Of a stretch of 37,209 nucleotides of DNA, positions 1 through 6,708 are shown in pieces. Below the pieces are notes generated by a model. It was not told the DNA's origin. It searched no databases and worked only from the letters and a program-made list of their open reading frames with translations. This DNA comes from a bacterium (GTDB lineage Bacteria > Vulcanimicrobiota > Xenobia > Xenobiales > Xenobiaceae), in NCBI GenBank assembly GCA_030535355.1, contig JAUNIO010000028.1:1-37209 (forward strand), given 5' to 3'. The number at the start of each line of letters is the position of its first letter. Position 1 is the stretch's first letter. The position numbers were made by a program, and so were the translations under genes.

Positions 1-50
1 TTCGAATACCACCTATAGATGGCATCCAGGGCACTTACACAAGCTCTTAA
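1..50 (-). other. possible 5' end of a structured RNA, perhaps 23S rRNA (partial)
   Basis: Read on the minus strand, this edge follows a strong promoter and an untranslated leader and shows no ribosome binding site or start codon. It contains the string TGGATGCC (complement of 21-28), which matches the conserved start of 23S rRNA. It also has an 8-bp stem-loop (4-27) and, about 60 nt upstream, a TTTTGACAAC string (complement of 82-91) that resembles a boxA antitermination element. The bases after TGGATGCC do not fit the usual 23S consensus well, so this is only a suspicion. A protein-coding gene with a long leader would fit equally well. Confidence 0.2.
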
Positions 51-92
51 GAAAATCTTAAGTAAATAAAATCGCTCTGCTGTTGTCAAAAC

Positions 93-134
93 CGCCTTTC
101 TAGAAGGCGACCGTTCAGAACCGTGTTCCGAACG
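93..134. other. two adjacent stem-loops in a leader
   Basis: The first hairpin pairs 93-98 with 104-109 (cgcctt/aaggcg). The second pairs 112-121 with 125-134 (cgttcagaac/gttccgaacg, one mismatch) around a 3-nt spacer. Both lie just downstream of the predicted start of the leftward promoter, so they are either leader structure or an operator. The second resembles a Firmicute LexA box, but its half-sites are one base too close. Function unknown. Confidence 0.4.
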
Positions 135-141
135 CCAGAAG

Positions 142-170
142 ATAATAGCACTACCTCAGATAATTGTCAA
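142..170 (-). promoter_or_regulatory. sigma-70-type promoter firing leftward off the window
   Basis: The minus strand reads TTGACA (complement of 165-170), a 17-nt spacer, then TATTAT (complement of 142-147). This is a near-consensus housekeeping promoter. Transcription would start near 135 and run out of the left edge. The nearest gene on the right, the OLD nuclease, is transcribed in the same direction but ends at 481, so this promoter serves the unseen gene or RNA to the left. Confidence 0.65.
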
Positions 171-241
171 GCCTGTAGGCAAACAATTTTTTTAGAGTTA
201 TCCATCCTAGCTGTCCTTTTCTGCCAACTTACCCTCGGTCC

Positions 242-482
242 AATGTCATTTAGTTAAGACTCAATGTCGTTAACTTAAGGCTCAACGACATTGAACCTTA
301 ACTCATATACAATTATCGCCACGTTCATGCCTGCGTATAAGCTCGAGCATAACATAAGCTAACCCTCGATTCCCCAACAGTCTTGGGCACCCCCTCTGTC
401 GCAGCCGCGACTTCTCCCCCTCCCATCCTTTAGGGGGAGTCAGATAGTTAGCAAGTTAGCTGATCGCTAACTAAATGATATT
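242..482. repeat. dispersed palindromic intergenic repeat, copy A
   Basis: From about 301 to 482 this matches 17637-17818 with about six differences in 182 bp. It carries three hairpins: 261-271 with 284-294 (11 bp perfect), 414-421 with 432-439 (8 bp) and 454-460 with 466-472 (7 bp). The outer ends are near-inverted: aatgtcatttagtta at 242-256 against the complement of the 3' end, which reads aatatcatttagtta. This suggests a MITE-like non-coding element. No open reading frame is apparent. Its last bases touch the stop codon of the OLD nuclease gene. Degenerate relatives lie near 2920, 9247 and 27031. Confidence 0.75.
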
Positions 483-2868
483 AACCCTCGGTCTGAGCAT
501 CTGTAGCCGAAGCTTTATCACAAGGCACAGCCTCATCTTGATTTTCGCTTAGTTCAGCTTCAGCCTCGCCATCAGCATCTTCAGATGTCTCATTCAAATC
601 GCTGATATCGTACCCCCAGTCTTCTATGGGGTCATCGGACAATTCCAAGGGGGTATCCGCTATGGTATAGGTTGAAGAAATAATATCCGTTTCGGATAAC
701 TGCGGTAACGTCGGTTTGCAGTTTTCCATCAGCGAACCTTCGCTGCCTCCGGTTTCACGGGCCACGCGCACGGCATTAAAGATAAAATTCTCTATATCGC
801 TGGGGATTCCTAAGCCGCTATCAACTACCGCCTTACCCAGCAGCAGGGCCATGCCCGGTTTAGAGACTTTCTTTACCGCACGCTTAATCACTTCGCGGGA
901 CTTTTCCAGCGCTTTAGCCCGAGACTTGGCTAAATTCTTCTTGTTAGCATTAATAGCCAGCTGGTGCTGCGGAGACTGAGCAACCGTCTCTTTGGCGATT
1001 CCCGATGCTTCGACGAAAACGTCTGCATAGCCGTTGTCCCAGAAACTATGTTCGATATCGACAGAAGACAGGCGCACTACATGGCCCAGCCCATTGCTGG
1101 CCTTGGCAAATTTTTCTGCCTTTTCCGAATAACTCTGTCCCGCTTTGTCGCCATCGCACAACAAAAACCAGTTAATACCCAAATAGTTAGCCAAACGCAC
1201 CAAAGGCTCCAGGCCGCATTGGGCAAATTCAATAAACTCGACTCCTTCCTGCCACAGATCAAACCCCATAGAACGGGCAATTTCTGGCAGCAGCCAATAT
1301 TCGGTTTCCCCCTCCACCAGCATCCAAACGCGCATAAATAGGGCTGTGCCGCGCCGCACCCGCAAATGATAGGCAATGCGGCGCATATCATCCTTATTGA
1401 CTTTTTCCACGGGCACCTGATAGGTATCCATTTTACCGTCATAAGAGCGCACAATGCGCCGGAGACTGCGAAATGGTATAGCCGAAAGCAATTCCACACA
1501 ATAAGTGGTGACCAGCATCTGAGTGGGCAGACGATCGATTAAATTCCACAGCGAAGTCAGCATTAAAGGATGCAGATTAGCCTCAGGATATTCTATGGAC
1601 AAAATAGGGCGCATACCATTGCCGAGCATTTCAGAGGCCCGAGCTTTCAGAAAAGCTCCCGCAAAATAGAGCATTGCTACACTGCGGGCGCCGGAACCGC
1701 GCAGCATGGAAACGTAATGCAGCCAAGAATTTAGCGGGGACAGTGGTGCTGACAAACGCTCCTTGACATCAGGGGTGGAATTTTTAAACAGCTCATCCAA
1801 ATTTTCATAAAAGCTGTTCATCATATTGCTATTTTGGCGCAGGCTGTGTTCTGCGCTGTAATCAGCTTCACGCAGCAAATCTCCGTACGCCTGCAAGATA
1901 ATCTTTTCCACCTGCTGTTTAGCCGCTTCTCCTCCGCCGGCGCTCTTTTCAGCGCGGTCAAACGAGGGCGGGCTCAGCACGGAAGACCTAATGCGTATAA
2001 AGGGGCAAAAGCGCCGCAGAGCTCCCAGCAGGGCAGCTTTCTGGTGAGCGAGCACTTCTTCTCTTCGGCTGTTGAGAAAACTGTAAGTGGCTCTTACGCG
2101 ATCATCTTCATCGCGGCTGCAGTCAAGCAAAAGACTGAACTCGGGCTGGCCATCGCGCAGAAGTTCTGCGCTTTGCAGCAGTTCAGCATCAACTGTTACC
2201 TTTAATTCTTCTTGGGCTAACGAAGCCGCTTCTACCAAGCTGGAAGTGGATTCCATTAACTGCGACGTAGAATTAACCAATTTAGTGGAGGTCGACACCA
2301 TTTTAGCGTTTGATTCCAATAAGGCCTCGTTAGCTTCCACCATCTTGGCATTGACCGCAGTAAGACTGTAATTTGAAGCGACCATCTTGGCATTGGTCTC
2401 AGCCAGCTTAGAATTAGAAGCGACCATCTTCGAGGTAGATTCTGCTAGTTTGGCGGTGGCTTCAACGAGTTTAGAAGCAGTTTTTTCCAGGGCCGACACC
2501 GATTTAAATAATTCGGCAGAGCGGCGTTCACCGCCAGGCGCATCGCCTCGCTTTTCTAAGCCATCCATGGTGGAAGTAACAGGGTCGTCAGTGCGCTTGC
2601 CGCTGCCGCTAGCAAAAAAAAGCTCGATTATCAGACGGCGCGCCTGGGTACTGGTTTTAAAATCATTAAAAAAATCTGAGCTTTTTATATCAAAATTTTC
2701 GCCTTTTAGTTTGCGGCCCAAGCACGCTTCCAAAGCATTCAAAATGCTGGATTTGCCGCAGCCATTTTCGCCTATCAGCACAGTTATGCCATCTTCACAG
2801 CTGATCGTAGCCGAAAGAATAGCCCGGTAATTCTCTATATGAATTTTACTTAAATACACGTTTTTCAT
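481..2868 (-). CDS. OLD-family ATPase/TOPRIM nuclease (YbjD-like) with heptad-repeat insert
   Basis: This is an ABC-type ATPase fused to a TOPRIM nuclease domain, as in OLD-family enzymes. The N-terminus has the SMC/RecF-like start (LSKIHIENYR) and a Walker A motif (GENGCGKSS). The Walker B region reads LSIEYPEANLHP. The TOPRIM half carries LVEGETE and CDGDKAG, the metal-binding acidic residues. The stretch from LVEGETEYWLLPE through IEFAQCGLEPLVRLA closely resembles E. coli YbjD as I recall it. YbjD is about 550 aa; this protein is 795. The extra length is a run of about 12 seven-residue repeats (KLVEATA, KMVASNS and similar) between the ATPase halves and a very acidic C-terminal tail. I chose ATG at 2868 over GTG at 2877 because the family starts there; neither has a clear ribosome binding site. 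YbjD-like proteins are putative DNA nucleases of unsettled role. Confidence 0.85.
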   Translation of the reverse strand: MKNVYLSKIHIENYRAILSATISCEDGITVLIGENGCGKSSILNALEACLGRKLKGENFDIKSSDFFNDFKTSTQARRLIIELFFASGSGKRTDDPVTSTMDGLEKRGDAPGGERRSAELFKSVSALEKTASKLVEATAKLAESTSKMVASNSKLAETNAKMVASNYSLTAVNAKMVEANEALLESNAKMVSTSTKLVNSTSQLMESTSSLVEAASLAQEELKVTVDAELLQSAELLRDGQPEFSLLLDCSRDEDDRVRATYSFLNSRREEVLAHQKAALLGALRRFCPFIRIRSSVLSPPSFDRAEKSAGGGEAAKQQVEKIILQAYGDLLREADYSAEHSLRQNSNMMNSFYENLDELFKNSTPDVKERLSAPLSPLNSWLHYVSMLRGSGARSVAMLYFAGAFLKARASEMLGNGMRPILSIEYPEANLHPLMLTSLWNLIDRLPTQMLVTTYCVELLSAIPFRSLRRIVRSYDGKMDTYQVPVEKVNKDDMRRIAYHLRVRRGTALFMRVWMLVEGETEYWLLPEIARSMGFDLWQEGVEFIEFAQCGLEPLVRLANYLGINWFLLCDGDKAGQSYSEKAEKFAKASNGLGHVVRLSSVDIEHSFWDNGYADVFVEASGIAKETVAQSPQHQLAINANKKNLAKSRAKALEKSREVIKRAVKKVSKPGMALLLGKAVVDSGLGIPSDIENFIFNAVRVARETGGSEGSLMENCKPTLPQLSETDIISSTYTIADTPLELSDDPIEDWGYDISDLNETSEDADGEAEAELSENQDEAVPCDKASATDAQTEG

Positions 2869-2919
2869 ATTCCGCACTAAAAATCGCCCAAAAAATTATT
2901 CTAGCCGCACAATACTTTC

Positions 2920-2949
2920 AATGCCGTTAACTTAATGCTCAACAGCATT
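2920..2949. repeat. hairpin related to the dispersed repeat
   Basis: The arms aatgccgtt (2920-2928) and aacagcatt (2941-2949), with one mismatch, enclose a 12-nt loop nearly identical to that of the 261-294 hairpin of copy A. It sits between the stop of the LCP gene (2966) and the start of the OLD nuclease gene, both on the minus strand. There is no U-tract, so terminator activity is uncertain. Confidence 0.55.
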
Positions 2950-2965
2950 AAATCACAGCCTACGG

Positions 2966-5443
2966 TTATAAGGATACCGGATCGGGCAGCACAGCCTCGT
3001 CCCCAGCCGCAGGCTGATCTGGCACAGGTTCCGCTGCCGGTGCTTCGGGTTCTGGCTCGAATGCCGGTACAGTCTCAGGAGGAGGAGCAGGAGCAGGTTC
3101 CGCTTCAGGCGGCGGCTGAACGTCGGGTTCCGAGATAGGTTCCTCTTGAGGTATATTATCGGTATGCGGAGGAGATACAGCTGGTACAGTCTGCGTATCA
3201 GCCCCCTCTGAAGGCGCGGATACCGGCGGAGCAGTAGGTACGGCGGGTTCTGTCTTAGCTTTAACGGGCACCAAAGGCAACGCAGGCGCCGCGGACGGCA
3301 CCGCATCTGCAGAGGCTGCTCCAGCAGAACTTCCTTCAACAGCAGGGCTGTTTTCCGCAGGGGAACTGCGCGGCACTTCTATATCGTCAAACGGCATAGC
3401 GGTATTTTCATTGGTCAGCCCGCTGCCATAATCTACATACCCCCCGCTGGACGCTTTACCGCTGTCTATATATATGGAAGTGTCTTCAGGCAGGCGTTCA
3501 GAGCGCTCATAAATATTGGCACGGTCTTGCCCTACTATGACAGTTATATCAACACCACGTTTGTCATCGCTTATTTCATAAGTTTCATATTGGCAGCCCC
3601 TAAGTACATTCTCGATAGCGGAACGCATAGAAATGCTGCCCAAATGGTCGATAACCCTGGTAACCTGATAATCGCTGCGATCAGCCGCTGCCTGAGAGAC
3701 CTGGAATCCCTCCTGTTTCAATGCCTCTGCCACAGCATTGGCGAGTTTATCATTGCCGCTGCCGTTTAACACCTCAATGCGGACATCCTGGCGTCCAATC
3801 GTATTGATATTGCTGAAAAGCTCAGCAATAATTTTGTGATTTTCCGGCTCATAAGGAATAATTACACTAACCCCGTTAACTTCGGCATCATCGCCCACCA
3901 GAGTACCCGTGCGCATCTGCTGCCGATCAAAATCCTTGTATAGATAAGCTAAATCAAGCATATCCATCACGCTGAGATCGGTGATGACGTTTTCCTTAAT
4001 AGCCTTGATAATTGACTGCAAACGCAAAATAACCATAGGGTCTTTCAAACGCTGCACCAATGCCTGCATAGTCTGCTGCTGGCGGCGGATTCGCCCTCTG
4101 TCGCTCTCTTCGTCCATGCGAAAACGCGCATAGCCTACAGCCTGTTCTCCGTGCAGCAGCTGGTTTCCGGCGCGCAAATGAATATGAAGCTGACCCCAAT
4201 TGTCGTCGTAGTCCATATCCTTTTCCACATCGATCTGCAGTCCCCCAACCGCATCTACCATTTTGGCAGCTCCGGCCACCTTAATAATAATATACTTATG
4301 AATGGGTATCTGCAAAAAGTTAGAGATAACCTCTTTGGCTAATTCTATTCCTCCTACGGAATAAGCCGAATTAATCTTATCATATCCATAGGCATCTCCG
4401 AGGTACACCTGAATATCGCGCGGAATAGACAGCACATTCAAAATATTGCCTTCGGGATTGACACTGATCACAAAAATAGTATCCGAACGCGCCCCTGCTG
4501 TATAACCCATACCTTTTTCATCGCGGTTATAATCTATCCCCAGACAGAGTATATTCAGACGGTCTTTTCCCTGAAATACCCGTTCGCTGGAGCCTTGGCT
4601 GAAAACGCTGGAGAGCACTTCAGAAAACATACCCAAGCTGGATTCTTCTTCAGCAGTGGATACGCGGAAATAAGGGAGGCACAGAACCAGAACCGCCAAA
4701 GCCAGCCCAATGCTCAGCGTACTGGTACTGGCTAGCTGTTTCCATGTAGGGAAACGCCTGTACCAGGGAGACAGAACAGTTTCAGCCGGCAGCAACTGCG
4801 GCTCAGGGTCTGCGGAAGGACGGGCCACCGCTCCCGGAAAACTGCTGGAATCCGACAGAGAAGATGTTGACGAGGACGAAGATGATGATGACGTCGTCGT
4901 CGACGACGACGACGACGAAGAAGAAGAAGAAGACTTCTCTCGTGAATCGCTGGAGGCCGATTTTGAACGCCTGGAATTCGCAGCGGTAAAAGCTTCATCA
5001 CTGCCGTCAGCTGGCATGTCATCGGCGGACTCGTGCTCATCTGCTTCACTGGTCAATTCATCCATAGCTGATAGCGAAGACGATGACATGGTAGCCTGAC
5101 CGTCTTCATGAGCGAGCTGCCTCTCCTCTAGTTCCTCCCAGTCCAGCTGTGGCTCCGGAGCCGCGTTCATCTCTTCATCGGATAAACTATCGCGCTCTTC
5201 CCCTTCCAAAGCAGCTACCCGCTGCATAAATTCCACAGAATTATCGAGGATAGCACTTTCGTCACTATTAAGCGCCGGAGTAAACTCACCGGAACCGGCC
5301 TCCTCGCTGTTGGGTGCTTCCAATCCCTCAGTATCGGGCATCTCAAAAAAACGCCCTGGCTTAGAAGGTTTAGCCTGAGCGCCCGGAAACATAAGTTTCT
5401 TATTCTGTCCGGCCTCGGAATTACTATGTGCTGCATCGACCAT
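2966..5443 (-). CDS. LCP-family (LytR-CpsA-Psr) cell-envelope protein with LytR_C domain and poly-serine tract
   Basis: LCP enzymes transfer lipid-linked glycopolymers to the cell wall on the outer face of the membrane. An acidic cytoplasmic region (residues 1-235) is followed by one membrane segment (about 237-258, LALAVLVLCLPYF). The LCP domain (about 293-467) carries RSDTIFVISVNP, SIPRDIQVYL, KINSAY and YARFRMDEESDRGRIRRQQ, which hold the Asp and Arg residues typical of the active site. A LytR_C domain follows (about 553-640, VLNGSG...). The last 180 residues are Pro/Glu/Ala-rich, like a wall-spanning linker. Residues 169-196 are almost all Ser with three Thr. I chose ATG at 5443 because GGTGG lies four bases upstream and the longer frame to 5662 looks non-coding. 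825 aa is large for the family. Confidence 0.88.
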   Translation of the reverse strand: MVDAAHSNSEAGQNKKLMFPGAQAKPSKPGRFFEMPDTEGLEAPNSEEAGSGEFTPALNSDESAILDNSVEFMQRVAALEGEERDSLSDEEMNAAPEPQLDWEELEERQLAHEDGQATMSSSSLSAMDELTSEADEHESADDMPADGSDEAFTAANSRRSKSASSDSREKSSSSSSSSSSSTTTSSSSSSSSTSSLSDSSSFPGAVARPSADPEPQLLPAETVLSPWYRRFPTWKQLASTSTLSIGLALAVLVLCLPYFRVSTAEEESSLGMFSEVLSSVFSQGSSERVFQGKDRLNILCLGIDYNRDEKGMGYTAGARSDTIFVISVNPEGNILNVLSIPRDIQVYLGDAYGYDKINSAYSVGGIELAKEVISNFLQIPIHKYIIIKVAGAAKMVDAVGGLQIDVEKDMDYDDNWGQLHIHLRAGNQLLHGEQAVGYARFRMDEESDRGRIRRQQQTMQALVQRLKDPMVILRLQSIIKAIKENVITDLSVMDMLDLAYLYKDFDRQQMRTGTLVGDDAEVNGVSVIIPYEPENHKIIAELFSNINTIGRQDVRIEVLNGSGNDKLANAVAEALKQEGFQVSQAAADRSDYQVTRVIDHLGSISMRSAIENVLRGCQYETYEISDDKRGVDITVIVGQDRANIYERSERLPEDTSIYIDSGKASSGGYVDYGSGLTNENTAMPFDDIEVPRSSPAENSPAVEGSSAGAASADAVPSAAPALPLVPVKAKTEPAVPTAPPVSAPSEGADTQTVPAVSPPHTDNIPQEEPISEPDVQPPPEAEPAPAPPPETVPAFEPEPEAPAAEPVPDQPAAGDEAVLPDPVSL
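4862..4932. repeat. trinucleotide microsatellite inside the LCP gene
   Basis: This is a run of GAN and GAC/GTC triplets that encodes the poly-Ser/Thr tract of the LCP protein on the minus strand. It contains a perfect 20-bp palindrome at 4892-4911 (four inverted CGT/ACG units). The palindrome explains why TCG serine codons flip to ACG threonine codons mid-tract. Unit changes would be multiples of three and would keep the frame. Confidence 0.75.
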
Positions 5444-5752
5444 CTTGCCACCCAAACCTAATACAAACCTGATAATATCTAATAATATGTGCAAACAATA
5501 AATATGTGCAAACAATAGTTTTTTGCTTCCCAGAGTCAATCCCCTTCTGGCTGCTGACAATGCAGTATCATTTCGAGGCACCGTCAAATTCGCTTGGTGC
5601 TGGCGACACGTTAATAAGCGCCAAAACAATGTTTGACGCTTGTGTTTCGAGAAGCAAAGCACAGCCTAATACTGACTAGGATAGATCAAGCCGTTAACAA
5701 ATAAACTATGACGCACAGCCGTAGCGAAAAAAAACAAACAAGGGTAAATCAC
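5444..5752. promoter_or_regulatory. divergent intergenic region with 17-bp tandem repeat
   Basis: This region separates the divergent LCP and ksgA genes. It holds an exact tandem repeat of 17 bp at 5484-5500 and 5501-5517 (aatatgtgcaaacaata). On the minus strand each unit supplies a TTGTTTGCACATATT block, AT-rich and about 40-75 bp upstream of the LCP start. It could be a doubled regulator site or a duplicated promoter element. I could not fix a convincing -35/-10 pair for either gene. Confidence 0.5.
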
Positions 5753-6562
5753 ATGGGACGTTTTCTAGGACAGCATTTCTTAAAAGACCTAAATATCCGC
5801 GACAAAATTATTGCAGCCGCCCAGCTGACAGATAAAGATCGCATATTGGAAATAGGTCCCGGCAAAGGTGTGCTAACAGAGCAGCTGCTGCAGCGCTCAG
5901 AAGCGGTTACCGCAATCGAGCTAGACAGCAGCTTAGCCCAGGCCTTGCGCGCACTGCCTAAGCTAAATTTAATTGAAGGTGACATTTTAGGCCTAGATTT
6001 AACCGAGATACTGCAGGGCAGCGAGCAGCAGCCAGCATTGCCGCGCAGCTGGAAGGTGGTCGCTAACCTGCCATATTATATAACTTCACCGATTTTAGAA
6101 AAACTATTATGCTCTAGCGGCGACTATCTCGATTATATCGTAGTAATGATTCAAAAAGAAGTTGCGGAACGCTTAGCGTCAATAGCTCAGCGCCAAACCA
6201 GCTCTCTAAGCTATTTTGTCAATTACTATGCCAGCGTAGAATATCTGTTTACCGTAAAACCAGGCTGTTTTGCCCCACCTCCGAAAGTTGACTCTGCCGT
6301 AGTCAGACTTACCATGCGGCGGCAGCCCCCGGTAAGCGCCCCTCCTCCAGCTCTGTTCAAAGTGATCAGAACAGCTTTCCAGGAACGGCGCAAAACCTTG
6401 CGGCGTTCTTTGCTAAAACTGCCAGGGCCTATCACTTCTTATCAATGGGGAACTATATGGCAGCAAGCCGATATTGACCCACAGCGGCGTCCAGAAACAC
6501 TGTCATTAGAGGAATTTTCCAATTTAACCGAAGCCATCATTCAGCAAGCTGAGCGCAATTAA
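5753..6562 (+). CDS. ksgA: 16S rRNA (adenine1518-N6/adenine1519-N6)-dimethyltransferase
   Basis: KsgA dimethylates two adjacent adenines in the 3' terminal helix of 16S rRNA late in small-subunit assembly, using S-adenosylmethionine. The family start LGQHFLKD is followed by the SAM-binding motif ILEIGPGKGVLTEQLL, the acidic AIELD, the GDILGLDL strand and the catalytic NLPYYITSPI. The later CFAPPPKVDSAVVRL and FQERRKTLRRSL motifs are also present. I chose ATG at 5753 (270 aa) because AGGG lies about eight bases upstream and the family signature begins at once. The in-frame ATG at 5708 adds 15 polar residues without a ribosome binding site. Ordinary in length and motifs. It is followed by 146 bp before fakA. 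Confidence 0.93.
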   Translation: MGRFLGQHFLKDLNIRDKIIAAAQLTDKDRILEIGPGKGVLTEQLLQRSEAVTAIELDSSLAQALRALPKLNLIEGDILGLDLTEILQGSEQQPALPRSWKVVANLPYYITSPILEKLLCSSGDYLDYIVVMIQKEVAERLASIAQRQTSSLSYFVNYYASVEYLFTVKPGCFAPPPKVDSAVVRLTMRRQPPVSAPPPALFKVIRTAFQERRKTLRRSLLKLPGPITSYQWGTIWQQADIDPQRRPETLSLEEFSNLTEAIIQQAERN

Positions 6563-6648
6563 AGCTAATTTAATAAAGGATTATCGTTAACAATATAGAA
6601 AGACTTATTTTTGTTTTTTGTTATTTAATCGCTTAAAACTTTAATTTT

Positions 6649-6684
6649 TGGCACTGGCAGCAGTATTTTTTGCTTTCAGTGCCA
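6649..6684 (+). promoter_or_regulatory. leader stem-loop upstream of fakA
   Basis: The arms tggcactg (6649-6656) and cagtgcca (6677-6684) form an exact 8-bp inverted repeat around a 20-nt loop. The stem ends 24 bases before the likely TTG start. No U-tract follows, so it is not an intrinsic terminator. It may be a leader structure or a protein-binding site. The rest of 6563-6648 is AT-rich with no gene. Confidence 0.4.
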
Positions 6685-6708
6685 GATCGCATACAGGAAG
6701 ATAAATCA

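Noticed and set aside
112-134. LexA-type SOS box
   Set aside because: The GAAC/GTTC half-sites are separated by three bases rather than four, and flanking bases do not fit.
2215-2475. Heptad DNA repeat as a CRISPR-like or tandem non-coding array
   Set aside because: The repeats are 21 nt, imperfect, and in frame within the OLD nuclease gene, so they are coding repeats.
4710-5099. Plus-strand frame rich in Asp and Glu
   Set aside because: It is the complement of the triplet repeat in the LCP gene. It has no ribosome binding site, and the opposite strand encodes a clear protein family.
5444-5662. N-terminal extension of the LCP protein to 5662
   Set aside because: The extra 73 residues look like random translation across the promoter region and the 17-bp tandem repeat, and a better start with a ribosome binding site exists at 5443.
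6649-6684. Terminator for ksgA
   Set aside because: The stem is not followed by a T-tract on the plus strand and lies close to the start of the next gene.
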